Shown here: in pieces, positions 1-9,046 of the stretch
Position numbering within the stretch: the stretch's first letter is position 1
Layout of the letters: the number at the start of each line of letters is the position of its first letter
Program-made: the position numbers and the translations under genes
Notes under the pieces: model-generated
Seen by the model: only the letters and a program-made list of their open reading frames with translations
Databases searched by the model: none
Told to the model about the DNA's origin: nothing
Source of the DNA: Bryobacterales bacterium
Lineage (GTDB): Bacteria > Acidobacteriota > Terriglobia > Bryobacterales > Bryobacteraceae
Assembly (NCBI GenBank): GCA_003170295.1
Contig: PNAJ01000103.1
Location: forward strand, 1 to 64,000
DNA length: 64,000 nucleotides
Reading direction: 5' to 3'

Positions 1-75
1 GCATAAAGCTATACCAGTGGAAGTTATTATTGCAGACATTCACGACGTCCACATACCCAACCCTTGGGAGGGTTT
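1..75 (+). repeat. Dispersed repeat copy 1 (coding-like remnant)
   Basis: The first ~55 bases match a stretch near 2046-2105. Read in one frame both give nearly the same peptide: HKAIPVEVIIADIHDVHIP here and HKATPVEVIIANIHDVHLP there. Several of the base differences are silent third-position changes, which suggests a formerly coding sequence rather than a pure DNA repeat. No complete gene is visible; this copy is cut by the window edge. Bases 76-255 hold only shadow ORFs of the cyclophilin gene and nothing I recognise. Confidence 0.5.
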
Positions 76-255
76 TCCGAACGCTCGCGGTAAGCGTCGA
101 TGGCCGTGGACATGGGAAAATTCAGCGTCTTGCGACGCTTCGCCAGCTCATCCGCTCCGCCCGCAGCTCGAGAGCCTCGTCGAGTCTGGGCGCACGTGGC
201 GCGTCCACGAACCTTCGGTGCATTATTCCGGCGTAGCGCCGTTCCGGTGGCGCGC

Positions 256-861
256 CTATTTTCTAGGAGCGGGGCTGATGCGTTCGATAGTGACGCCGAT
301 CAACTCTGCTGGGTCCACTGGTCGGTCTCCCCGCACGCGCACATGGCTGATCTTGTCCGCCACCTCCAGCCCCGCGACAACTTCTCCAAAAATCGTATAC
401 TTGCCCGACCATTGCGGCATGACATCAGTGGTGATAAAAAACTGACATCCGCCCGAATCCGGAGCTCCAGTGTTGGCCACTGCCAATCTTCCCGCCCGGT
501 CGAACCGCAGGCCGGGCAAGAATTCGTCGCGGATGGTGATCCCGCAATCGTGAGATCCGGTGCCGGTCGAGTCGCCCGACTGAATCATGAGGCCCGGCAG
601 CACGCGATGAAAGGTCAAGTTATCGTACAACGGACGCTTCACCAGCGCGCCGGTTTTCGGGTCCTTCCATGGTTTCGTTCCCTGCGCCAGCGCGACAAAG
701 TTACGTACAGCGATTGGAGTTTCTTTCTCATACAATCGGGCGGTGATAGCCCCGTTCGAGGTTTGGAGTGTCGCGTATAGGCCCGGCTTCAAAAGTGGAT
801 TCTGCGCTCCGAGCGCGGCGGCAAATGCGATCAGTTCGACGAACCGCTTCAAGCCGATCAT
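256..861 (-). CDS. Exported cyclophilin-type peptidyl-prolyl isomerase
   Basis: Cyclophilin-family PPIase of about 200 residues, expected to catalyse cis/trans isomerisation of prolyl bonds during folding of exported proteins. The family core is visible: FHRVLPGLMIQSGD, a GCQFFITT stretch and YTIFGEVVAGLEV. I take the start at the Met of MIGLKRFVELIAFAAALGAQ, because this gives a signal peptide and a purine-rich GGGGGAGAG lies upstream; the track's longer ORF adds 19 unlikely basic residues. It follows the ThuA gene on the same strand at about 110 bases, so the two may be co-transcribed. The cyclophilin call is firm; the exact start is less so. Confidence 0.9.
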   Translation of the reverse strand: MIGLKRFVELIAFAAALGAQNPLLKPGLYATLQTSNGAITARLYEKETPIAVRNFVALAQGTKPWKDPKTGALVKRPLYDNLTFHRVLPGLMIQSGDSTGTGSHDCGITIRDEFLPGLRFDRAGRLAVANTGAPDSGGCQFFITTDVMPQWSGKYTIFGEVVAGLEVADKISHVRVRGDRPVDPAELIGVTIERISPAPRK

Positions 862-970
862 TCTACCGCGCGACGCTCTCCCCCTAATTGCCGAGGCCTT
901 GGCGACGTACCGGCGCAATTTCGGAAGCTGCTTCTCACCGCAGCGGTTTCACCTCCCCGATTCCGTCTGA

Positions 971-1894
971 TCACTTCCCCGCGGCGCACGACCGGCCATT
1001 CTCGGCGAGGCCCCAGGCTATCGCATTGCTATAGAGCCGGATGATCAGCTCCTCGGAGTACATCGATGCGCCATGACCAAGCGCCGAGTAAAAGACATGG
1101 CCCTTCTCCACGCAATGCCACCATGCGAGGGGATGGTCTGCACCCATGGTGGCTCGGCCGGGATTGTACGTCTGCTCGTCGACGGTCAGGAGGATATGGT
1201 AGCCCGGCTTGCCGCGAGGATTATCGGCAAACGAGTACCATTCTTCCGCGCGGTGCCAGAGTGCAGGCAAGCCCTTTGTGATGGGATTTTTCAGATCCTG
1301 CACGTGAATGTCACCCGGCTGTATAGATGAGTGAACTACAAATTGAGCTCCGATCAAAGTATCCACGTACCACTTCCAGTCCGCCGCCGAAGTGCGGCCC
1401 GCACCACTGAAGACGGGATCGCCGCCGGAGCCGTGAGTGCCGACGAACGATCCGCCGTTTTCCATCCAGCTTTTGAAAGCCGCACGCTGGTCTTCGGTCA
1501 GCGTATCGCCGCTGGTGTTATTCCAGACGACCACCTTGAACTTGCCCAACTGCTCCTTGTTCATGACCGCACCGTTTTCCGTAATAAAGAACGGCCACGC
1601 TCGCTCGTGCGCGATTGCCGCAAGCGCCGCATTGGACGCTTGGATCGCAGCATCGTCGCGAAAGCCATTAGTCTTGGAGAAAATCAGCACCCCGCCCGGC
1701 TTCAAATCAGCCGGCAACGCAGGCGGCTCCTTGTCGAACGTGGGAGCGGACACGAAACCCGGACCTCCGCCACGACCACCTCGACCGCCGCTGCCCCGCC
1801 CTTCGCCCCCCGAGGCCGGAGGTTGCTGAGCCAGAGTCACTGCTGCGGCAGCGAGCAACGCAGGCGCCACTAATAATTTCACGTTGATGTTCAT
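971..1894 (-). CDS. Exported ThuA-domain protein
   Basis: 307-residue protein with an N-terminal signal peptide (hydrophobic, ending near LAQQ), then a Gly/Arg-rich tract at about residues 29-47 (GGRGGRGGG), then a ThuA (trehalose utilisation-like, glutamine-amidotransferase-like fold) domain. Family features include GGVLIFSKTNGFRDDAAI, the FVGTHGSGGDP region and HPLAWWHCVEKGHVFYSALGH. ThuA-like proteins are common in acidobacteria and planctomycetes next to sugar and glycan genes; their reaction is generally unproven, so no substrate is claimed. A GGGAG ribosome site sits just upstream of the ATG. The neighbour downstream is the exported cyclophilin. Confidence 0.9.
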   Translation of the reverse strand: MNINVKLLVAPALLAAAAVTLAQQPPASGGEGRGSGGRGGRGGGPGFVSAPTFDKEPPALPADLKPGGVLIFSKTNGFRDDAAIQASNAALAAIAHERAWPFFITENGAVMNKEQLGKFKVVVWNNTSGDTLTEDQRAAFKSWMENGGSFVGTHGSGGDPVFSGAGRTSAADWKWYVDTLIGAQFVVHSSIQPGDIHVQDLKNPITKGLPALWHRAEEWYSFADNPRGKPGYHILLTVDEQTYNPGRATMGADHPLAWWHCVEKGHVFYSALGHGASMYSEELIIRLYSNAIAWGLAENGRSCAAGK

Positions 1895-2003
1895 TGAATC
1901 TCCCGTTGTTTGCTTGGCAATTCCCGGTCAACACGTTTCGAGCACGGGCCCTGCCGGCTAGGGCGAAGCTGAGCTACGATTTTACTTCTCCACCCCTGAA
2001 TGA

Positions 2004-2132
2004 CCAGCCCCGGGACGCCTGAACAGGTGCGCATTAGCGGCGAGGCATAAAGCGACTCCTGTCGAAGTAATTATTGCAAACATTCACGACGTCCACTTAC
2101 CCCAGCAACTCGGAGGGCAAAACTCGCGCTGA
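2004..2132 (+). pseudogene. Orphan C-terminal gene remnant carrying repeat copy 2
   Basis: An open stretch without a convincing start ends in TGA after the peptide ...HKATPVEVIIANIHDVHLPQQLGGQNSR. Its core is shared with the first bases of the window, with mostly silent differences. I read it as the tail of an old gene copy, possibly from a gene family whose members ended in this motif. I do not recognise the family. The rest of the gap 1895-2220 holds the ThuA promoter side and nothing else clear. Confidence 0.35.
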
Positions 2133-2220
2133 TGCTACAGGCGGCCGACTGGCGATGAACCGAACTTGATTTTCTCGTTACCACATTCTTGATGGCCTGC
2201 AGGTGTAGACTGTTTTCAAA

Positions 2221-2736
2221 ATGAAAGGGATGCTTTGGCTCTGCTGCCTTGCCGTGCCCGTCGCTGCCCAGCCGCCGACGATCCCGGTGAGCACCGACGC
2301 TTATCGCCTGTGGTACCGGTGGCCCTATCAACGCATCGGCGTCCGAGCCTACATGCGCAGCACATACGACCGGAGTGGCGGTAACGAACGCGCCGACGCT
2401 TCTCATTTCCTTTATCAGGAAGCCGACGATTTCAACGTCACGCTTGATGTCGAGTCGCCCGGCGTCCTCTACTTTGTCCGCTACAACCACTGGCACGGAA
2501 GTCCGTGGCACTATGAGGTGGATCACACCGATCACCTGGTCCAGGAGACCACCACAGCGAATCCGCTGCGGCCCCTCGAGGGCTCGTTGTTTCTTCCCGA
2601 ACGATTGTTCCCCAGACCGCTGGCAGTGACGTGGTCCGAAACCAAGGGCGCCGACCTCAGTTGGGTTCCCATCGGTTTCTTACAATCGTTTCGCATGGCC
2701 TATTCACGCACCTTCTACGGAACCGCCTTCGCGTGA
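2221..2736 (+). pseudogene. Truncated DUF2961-like exported protein
   Basis: 171 residues with a signal peptide (MKGMLWLCCLAVPVAAQ). The pattern STYDRSGGNERADASHF, then a Pro-Gly-Val-Leu-Tyr-Phe-Val turn and FRMAYSRTFYGT, fits my recollection of the first part of DUF2961 proteins, which are normally several hundred residues with a double jelly-roll fold. Reading stops right after FYGT, where the family usually continues. A different frame then encodes a coding-like peptide (REVHTGVQAAVSWLPASG...) that ends at about 2865. I read this as a gene broken by deletion or frameshift. The family call is from memory and moderate. Confidence 0.5.
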
Positions 2737-2957
2737 AGTTCACACCGGTGTCCAGGCCGCTGTTTCCTGGCTACCCGCTTCCGGAATTGGCTTGGAGCGA
2801 AATGCGTTACTCAGCATACAGCTTCGTGATGCCGAAATTCAGACTTTAGAAAAGTCGCTCAGATAACCCGAGTTCTTCCGGCGGCGATCATCGGGCGCGG
2901 CGCAGCGAGAGAGAGGACATGTCCAAGACAGCGCCGCACACCCATCGCAGCCGGAAC
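2737..2957 (+). other. Decayed tract with coding-like tail
   Basis: Gap between the truncated DUF2961-like gene and the convergent PHP-like gene. From about 2732 to 2868 one frame is open (REVHTGVQAAVSWLPASGIGLERN...) and looks like the tail of a gene, but it has no start and I cannot name it. Nothing else is recognised. Confidence 0.3.
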
Positions 2958-4988
2958 TCAGCGCCAAATCGGATTCGTAAAAGCACCGTCGCCCGCCACG
3001 TCCCACACCGCCAACCTCGCCCATTTCCAGTTCTTCGCCTCTGCGGTCCACTGGAATGTTGTATGTCCGAACTCTCGGGTTTCTTCCAGGGGAATTATTT
3101 TGTAGTGCGTCGCCGAACCATCGCCCCAAACGATTTCAGCCATGCGCAATGGAAAAGTGTAATCCACCCCAACGGAGACCGTAATTATTTCTCCAACGCC
3201 GCTAAGTTTCGCAGCGGGAATCAGCACCTCGCCAGTGCTGATGAAGGCATCGTCCTTCGCCACAGCATCCAGTAACTCGCCGTAATGTTCATATGACGGT
3301 AGCGACGGCAGACGAACATAATTGATATTGAGATGTCCGTACAGCTCGTGGGTCGAGTCGAACTGGAATACGTCCACTTCGCCGATCATCCTTTTCTTCA
3401 AGCCCAGATTGTTCATGTCGTCCACCGTCTTAAACGCCCTCTCACCCAACCTTGGCGAAGACAAATCGGACGGCATCGCCTTCCATCCCGACCCGATGTA
3501 TCGCGGATCCCGAAAATATACCGTGTCGCGAATGGCATCGGGATATCCTGTCGAACCCTTGGTTCGGGGGTGCGTCTGGTACACATAACCACCTTCCCGC
3601 CGCACCATCTCCCAGATTTCCTGCGGATTGCTCACGCGGTAGAGGGTGCCATATTTAGCATCGGTGCTCATGAATGGCTGATCGGGTTTCCGATCCATGA
3701 ACCAATACACGGGCTTCGGAAATACCAATCCCCAATGGCCTCCCAGAATCACGTTGGCCTCTTCCGCCGGCATCAGCAGAAAATCCTTTCCCGATTGCGA
3801 TTTCGTTGCGCGGAAGTAGTCCCGTAACTCCTCCAGGCGCACTTGACCCGCGTCCCTGGGATGGCCATCGCCATGAAAATCCATGATCATCGCGGCATCG
3901 ATTCCGGCGGCTTTCATTGCAGGTTTGAACGGCGGCTCCCAATCGAATCCGCGATCCCTGGCTTGCATTGTGTAAGCAAGATGCCAATGCGGCGCGAACG
4001 TCACATAGCCCGGCAGCTTCTGAAAATGATCGCCATGCGTGTAGCGAAGTACGCCATCGAGAGTCGCTCTGGCGGGAGCGTCATTGACCACGATAAACAT
4101 TCGCATCTGTTGTTCCGTTCCGGGGGGTGCATTGATCCATGGGTAATAAGGTGAGTCGTCATCGGGCAATTGCCGGATGCCCATCGAGATATTCCCTCGC
4201 CAGGCGTTGTACCAGACGTAGCCCATGTTCGTCGTGTAATCCCTGGCGAACATGTACTGGTGCGGTGCCGGAAACACCGCGACGGACCCACCTGCCGATC
4301 TTGCCGCGACTGCGCGATACCGGACCGCTGCTGGATGACGCTCCGACCCATACGGCGGCGCGATGGTCTGGAAGTTTCCCTGCGTATCGAAGTAGCTGAC
4401 TTCGGAGTTCATCGTGCCGCCCGACGTCAGATCGGACGCGGCGCTCATTCGCAGACCGGCGTCGTAGTAGTAGGCGACGTCCTGATCCTCGGTCTTCAAC
4501 GTTGCCTGCTGTTCGATCAATCTGCTGCCAGGGTAGAAGATGTATCGGATTTCGCCCTCAAAAATGCCAAGCCGCATCCCATCAAATGCGACCTCCACTC
4601 GCTCACCAATTGTGGTTGCCCGTGCGGTTTTCGGGTGAAACTCGCCCAAGAAACTGCGTGTCCCGTCCGGTGCGGACGGCGGAAAATCGAAAAAGGCATC
4701 CCACCCGCCTCGACGTTTTCCTGTTTCCGCCTTGTAGAAAGGTTGCCCACCTGATACGACTGTCTTTCCGTTCACAGCGATGGCTGTGATCAGCGGCTTG
4801 TGTGGGTCCAGTGCGAACTGAGCGGTCCAGTTGCGGCCACGCTCGTCCGGCCACTCAACCCGCAATCCGCCGTTGATGCTTTGCACCAGGACAGGTCCTG
4901 GGCGCACGCCCGACGTATCAATCGCCATGTCTTGCGCGGAAGTGGGCAACGCGCAGAAGATCAGGCCGAGAAAACAAAAGGGTCGCAT
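2958..4988 (-). CDS. Exported PHP-like putative metallohydrolase
   Basis: 676-residue exported protein with signal peptide MRPFCFLGLIFCALPTSA. The N-terminal half looks like a beta-rich carbohydrate-binding-type region. The second half carries histidine/acid clusters in PHP/CehA-McbA order: FAPHWHLAYTMQ, MIMDFHGDGH, LLMPAEEAN, then YVYQTHPRTKG and VDVFQFDSTHELYGH. These could form a multi-metal phosphoesterase-type site. I infer a metallohydrolase of unknown substrate; no experimentally named family comes to mind. It stands alone on the minus strand, convergent with the DUF2961 remnant. Confidence 0.7.
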   Translation of the reverse strand: MRPFCFLGLIFCALPTSAQDMAIDTSGVRPGPVLVQSINGGLRVEWPDERGRNWTAQFALDPHKPLITAIAVNGKTVVSGGQPFYKAETGKRRGGWDAFFDFPPSAPDGTRSFLGEFHPKTARATTIGERVEVAFDGMRLGIFEGEIRYIFYPGSRLIEQQATLKTEDQDVAYYYDAGLRMSAASDLTSGGTMNSEVSYFDTQGNFQTIAPPYGSERHPAAVRYRAVAARSAGGSVAVFPAPHQYMFARDYTTNMGYVWYNAWRGNISMGIRQLPDDDSPYYPWINAPPGTEQQMRMFIVVNDAPARATLDGVLRYTHGDHFQKLPGYVTFAPHWHLAYTMQARDRGFDWEPPFKPAMKAAGIDAAMIMDFHGDGHPRDAGQVRLEELRDYFRATKSQSGKDFLLMPAEEANVILGGHWGLVFPKPVYWFMDRKPDQPFMSTDAKYGTLYRVSNPQEIWEMVRREGGYVYQTHPRTKGSTGYPDAIRDTVYFRDPRYIGSGWKAMPSDLSSPRLGERAFKTVDDMNNLGLKKRMIGEVDVFQFDSTHELYGHLNINYVRLPSLPSYEHYGELLDAVAKDDAFISTGEVLIPAAKLSGVGEIITVSVGVDYTFPLRMAEIVWGDGSATHYKIIPLEETREFGHTTFQWTAEAKNWKWARLAVWDVAGDGAFTNPIWR

Positions 4989-5121
4989 GGGAAGTTGAGG
5001 CTCAGCTTATTTGGAGTTCTTGCCCAATGTCAAGCGGAGCCAGGACCTGACAGGCGGGCCACTCCATCCACGTCAAGTTCGTAGCCCGCACCGAACACAC
5101 GGCGAATATGATAAAGACTCC

Positions 5122-5412
5122 GTGGTGCCCGTGCGAACATGCGCCGTTTCCTTCACCGACCCCGAGGGCATCCGCCATTCCGTGAACGTCTAGGCGGAGA
5201 CGCTCTACGAAGCCGTGGCGCTGGCGGTCCGGGTGCTCCGAGAGCACGACTGCGCGCCGACGGCAATGAGCGCGTTCGAGGTCGAGGTACGGAATCCGGC
5301 CGTGACGCAAACGGTGAGCATGCGGAAGATCGAGGACTGGCTGCGGTCGTCCGCGAAACGCCCAGCGGATCGGCTCATGAAAGAGAGATTGAAGGGGATG
5401 ATAGCGTCCTGA
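5122..5412 (+). pseudogene. Small conserved-looking ORF split by an in-frame TAG
   Basis: Two track ORFs (ending 5193 and starting 5215) are in the same frame and separated only by TAG at 5191-5193. Joined, they read VPVRTCAVSFTDPEGIRHSVNV*AETLYEAVALAVRVLREH... to ...KERLKGMIAS, about 96 residues with a likely GTG start at 5122. This resembles a small acidobacterial protein of unknown function that I remember with a continuous VxAxSLYEA stretch at this point. The sequence after the stop keeps a good coding pattern, so the nonsense change is recent, a sequencing error, or read through. Confidence 0.55.
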
Positions 5413-5537
5413 TCGGGAGGGCGCAGCCTGTCCGAAATTCCCCCGCTGCGGTTAACCTGTCGCCCGCGACAATCCGTATCAAAGTCCGGCGGCGGTATAC
5501 TTCATACGAACCATGCTGTGAGGAGAGGCCAACCCGA

Positions 5538-6860
5538 GTGAGCAGACTAGCGTTTATCCTGCTGGCGGCGTCGGGCATGACGCTGTGCCGGGCCGATGGA
5601 GGAGCCTTGCGCGCTGGCGCCGCCCGCGTGGACATCACACCACCGGCCGATGCAGCGCTCCCGATGAGCGGGTATGCCAATCGCACGCAGGGATTCAAGG
5701 GCATCCACGACAGCATCTTTGTGCGCGCAATCGTGCTCGATGACGGAGCCACCCAGGTCGCGCTGGTCGCCTGGGAACTGCTCTACGTTCCCGACTCGGT
5801 TTGGTCAGACGTATCACAGCAAATCGTCACCGATGTAGGCATTCAACCCAAGAATGTTCTGTTGGCGGCGGTACATGATCACGGCGCGCCCACGCTGGGC
5901 GCAACCCCTCCGAATACCGCGGACTACACAAAGAAGGTCGAGTCCGCTGCCGTCGAGGCTGTGCGCCGCGCCAAGGCGCGTCTTCAGCCGGCGCGTTTCG
6001 GGATCGGAACAGGTGCGGCTTACCTCAACATCAACCGGAGGGAACTGACGGCCGCCCAAGGCTGGTGGCTCGGTTATAACGAAAACGGGCCATCTGACAA
6101 GACCGTCACCGTCCTCCGATTCGAAGACATGGCGGGGAAACCAATCGCGTTCTTGATCAATTATGCGGTTCACGCCGTCATCATGGGTCCGGAAAACTAT
6201 CAGATCACCGGCGATCTGGCGGGGGCGACGTCACGTTTCGTCGAGCAACATTATCAGGGCATGGACCGTCCGAGGTCCGACGGCGGTCCCCGCTTGAGAC
6301 TCCGTCCGGAAGAGAAATCGAGTGATGAGGGACCCGTCGCGGTGTGGACCAGCGGTGCCGCCGGAGACCAGAATCCCGTCTCCATGGCCAGCGGAGAGGA
6401 TTTCACGCTGGTCAATGCGTTTGGCAAAGTCCTGGGAGAGGAAGTCGTCCGGGTGGCGAGCGGCATCAAGACCTCGTCGCAGGCCCGGCTTTGGGGTTCG
6501 CAGAAGGTCGTGACTTGCCCGGGCCGGCAGGTGGAAGCGGGCGCGCGCCCACGCGCGGATTACAAGTTCACGGATTCTGAGCCGGTCAGCATCCATCTAG
6601 GACTCGTAATGATCGACACCGTCCCAATTGCCGGAGTCTCGGGCGAAGTGTTTACCCTAATTCATCAACGCCTCCAGAAAGAGTCGCCATTCACTCACAC
6701 GATCATGGTCACCCACGCCAGCGGGTCAAGCGGGTATATTCCCAACGACTCCGGATTCGACCAAGTGAGTTACGAGGTCACGACGTCGCACCTGAGGCCT
6801 GGGTGCGCTGAAAGCGCGATCGTCAGCGGTTTTTTGGAGATGCTGCGGGGCTTTCGATGA
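5538..6860 (+). CDS. Exported neutral ceramidase-like protein
   Basis: About 440 residues. I choose GTG at 5538 (VSRLAFILLAASGMTLCRA, a signal peptide) with GAGGAGAGG upstream; the track's 573-residue version runs back through the neighbouring pseudogene. The body matches the neutral/alkaline non-lysosomal ceramidase N-terminal domain: RAGAARVDITPP at the start, VALVAWELLYVPD, AAVHDHGAP (metal-site His region), ITGDLAGATSRFVE and GAAGDQNP. Bacterial homologues hydrolyse ceramide-type amides, but many sit beside DUF1553 genes with unknown substrates. The stop overlaps the next start (ATGA), so it is translationally coupled to the DUF1549/1553 gene. Confidence 0.88.
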   Translation: MSRLAFILLAASGMTLCRADGGALRAGAARVDITPPADAALPMSGYANRTQGFKGIHDSIFVRAIVLDDGATQVALVAWELLYVPDSVWSDVSQQIVTDVGIQPKNVLLAAVHDHGAPTLGATPPNTADYTKKVESAAVEAVRRAKARLQPARFGIGTGAAYLNINRRELTAAQGWWLGYNENGPSDKTVTVLRFEDMAGKPIAFLINYAVHAVIMGPENYQITGDLAGATSRFVEQHYQGMDRPRSDGGPRLRLRPEEKSSDEGPVAVWTSGAAGDQNPVSMASGEDFTLVNAFGKVLGEEVVRVASGIKTSSQARLWGSQKVVTCPGRQVEAGARPRADYKFTDSEPVSIHLGLVMIDTVPIAGVSGEVFTLIHQRLQKESPFTHTIMVTHASGSSGYIPNDSGFDQVSYEVTTSHLRPGCAESAIVSGFLEMLRGFR

Positions 6861-9046
6861 AACTCACGCTGGGATTGGCGATGATTGCGGGAGGTTTGGG
6901 AGTCCTTTGGGCTGGTAGCCAGTCTGGTAGCAGCCAATCTGGTAGCAGCCAGGAGGAAGCATTCATCGGCGCGCGAGGACGGTACTGGGCGTTTCAAAAA
7001 GTAGTTCGCCCACCGGTGCCACCCATTGGCGATGCCTCGGAGCGCAACCCGATCGACGCTTTCGTTCTCCAGGCTTTGCGGCAGAAACAACTCGCACCAA
7101 CGCGGTTTCTCGATCGCGCTCAATTGCTCCGGAGGGTCACCTACGATCTCACCGGCCTCCCGCCCACGCCCGGCGAACTGGATTCGTTTCTGAAGGACCA
7201 AACGCGCGACGCGTATGAAAAGGTAGTCGATCGATTGCTGGCGTCGCCGCATTATGGCGAGCGCTGGGCCTCGAAGTGGCTGGATGTGGTTCGATACGCG
7301 GATACAAATGGTTTTGAACTCGATCAGGATCGGCCGCACGCATGGCGCTACCGCGATTATGTGATTCGGTCCTTCAGCCAGGACAAGCCCTATGATCGCT
7401 TTGTCCGGGAGCAGATCGCCGGCGACGAGATGTTTCCCGGCGATCAAGAGGCCCTGATCGCCACCGGCTATCTCCGTGCCGGCTCGGAGCACGTGGTTGC
7501 CGGAAACATCGATCCCGAAGAGAGCCGCCAGGAAGTGCTTACCGAGATTGCCACGAATGTCGGTCAAACGTTCCTGGGCATGACGATTAACTGTGCGCGC
7601 TGCCACAATCACAAGTTCGATCCCATCTTGCAGGCGGATTTTTACGGCCTCCAGGCGATCTTCGCCGGAGCCAGAGGCAAGGATGTCGAGATCGCCGCTC
7701 CCGACGAAAAGACCGCCTGGAACCCAGCCCAACAGGCTTACAAAGAGAAGCTGGCGCCAATCGAGGAAGCTCTCAAGTCTCTTGCAAAACCTTACGAGGA
7801 ACAGATTCGGGAAGAGCGCAAGCGCACGCTGGACCCCAATCTGCTCGAAGCTGTCAACACGCTGAAGGACCAGCGAACTCCCGAACAAAAGCGTTTAGCC
7901 ACTGACGCTGAGGCACAGCTCAAGCCGGCTTGGGACGATGTCGTCGCGGTCATGCCCGCTTCGGCGAAGTCCCAACGCGAGAAGCTGCGGCAACGGTTGC
8001 ATGAAGTCCAATGGACGGCTCCCGATCCGCTTCCGGCGGCCTACGGTTTCGTCAATGCGGACGAACCCGCACTACCCAGCTACGTGTTGCGTCTGGGAGA
8101 TCCGCACAGCAGGCTCGATCCTGTCGATCCCGCTATTCCTTTCGTGGTCAGAGCGGGATACACAATTCCGGTGAACTCCGCGGGCCGGCGCACAGCGTTC
8201 GCCAACTGGCTTGCCTCTACGGAAAATCCACTCACTGCGAGAGTCATGGTGAACCGGATTTGGCAGTTCCGCATGGGCGAGGGACTGGTGCGGACCCCCA
8301 ACGATTTCGGAACCATGGGCGACAAGCCTGACAGTCACGCACTCCTTGACTGGCTCGCGGCCGAGTTCATGGCCGGCGACTGGAGCGTCAAAGCGATGGA
8401 TCGTCTCATCGTGACGTCCAGCGTTTACCGCCAATCGTCGGCTCCGGACGAAGCGAAATCGAAGGTCGATCCACAGAACCGCCTGTTCTGGCGCATGAAT
8501 CGCAAACGGTTCGACGCTGAAATGATCCGCGACGCCACTCTATCGATCTCCGGCACTCTGAATCCCCAGACAGGCGGCCGCCCTGTAAAAATCCCGATCG
8601 AGCCAGAGGTTTATGATTTGATCTTCACCGAGTTTGAGCGCGATGGTCTTTGGCCAGTCAGCCCGGACAAGAGCGTTCAGAATCGCCGCGGCATTTATCT
8701 TTACAACAAGAGAAGTGTACGCCTGCCATTGTTCACTGCATTCGACCAGCCCGATGCGATTACTTCGTGCCCCGTCCGTCCTGTTTCCACGCATGCTTTG
8801 CAGGCTCTGTCGCTGTTCAACTCCGTCTTCATTCAGGAGGTTTCGCAGGCATTCGCGGCCCGTCTCGAAAGGTCTTGCGGCAGCGATCGCGGCTGTCAGA
8901 TCAACTCCGCCTGGCTTCTGGCGCTGTCTCGGCGGCCTCGCCCTGAAGAGAATCGACTTGCCGTAAAATTCTTCAAGTCCGGAGGGACGCTACCGGACTT
9001 CTGTTTGGCCCTGTTCAACCGAAACGAGTTCATCTATGTCCCATAA
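6857..9046 (+). CDS. DUF1549/DUF1553 exported protein with one haem motif
   Basis: 729 residues. After a signal peptide and a short Ser/Gly/Gln repeat, DUF1549 covers roughly residues 55-260 ([38 protein letters not shown]) and DUF1553 roughly 430-700 ([41 protein letters not shown]). A CxxCH motif, CARCH, lies in [12 protein letters not shown] near residue 245, so one c-type haem is possible. Such proteins are abundant in planctomycetes and acidobacteria and are thought to serve exported redox or glycan breakdown; the actual reaction is not established. It overlaps both neighbours (4 and 11 bases), the middle gene of a tight trio. Confidence 0.92.
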   Translation: MKLTLGLAMIAGGLGVLWAGSQSGSSQSGSSQEEAFIGARGRYWAFQKVVRPPVPPIGDASERNPIDAFVLQALRQKQLAPTRFLDRAQLLRRVTYDLTGLPPTPGELDSFLKDQTRDAYEKVVDRLLASPHYGERWASKWLDVVRYADTNGFELDQDRPHAWRYRDYVIRSFSQDKPYDRFVREQIAGDEMFPGDQEALIATGYLRAGSEHVVAGNIDPEESRQEVLTEIATNVGQTFLGMTINCARCHNHKFDPILQADFYGLQAIFAGARGKDVEIAAPDEKTAWNPAQQAYKEKLAPIEEALKSLAKPYEEQIREERKRTLDPNLLEAVNTLKDQRTPEQKRLATDAEAQLKPAWDDVVAVMPASAKSQREKLRQRLHEVQWTAPDPLPAAYGFVNADEPALPSYVLRLGDPHSRLDPVDPAIPFVVRAGYTIPVNSAGRRTAFANWLASTENPLTARVMVNRIWQFRMGEGLVRTPNDFGTMGDKPDSHALLDWLAAEFMAGDWSVKAMDRLIVTSSVYRQSSAPDEAKSKVDPQNRLFWRMNRKRFDAEMIRDATLSISGTLNPQTGGRPVKIPIEPEVYDLIFTEFERDGLWPVSPDKSVQNRRGIYLYNKRSVRLPLFTAFDQPDAITSCPVRPVSTHALQALSLFNSVFIQEVSQAFAARLERSCGSDRGCQINSAWLLALSRRPRPEENRLAVKFFKSGGTLPDFCLALFNRNEFIYVP
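6914..6955 (+). repeat. 15-bp tandem repeat inside the DUF1553 gene
   Basis: Three near-copies of GGTAGCAGCCA(A/G)TCT, the first shortened to 12 bases, encode [13 protein letters not shown] just after the signal peptide. Such a slippage-prone tract would change linker length in steps of five residues without breaking the frame. Confidence 0.8.

Noticed and set aside
5139-5537. N-terminal extension of the ceramidase-like protein
   Set aside because: Overlaps the small split gene in another frame; GTG 5538 gives a signal peptide and a good ribosome site.
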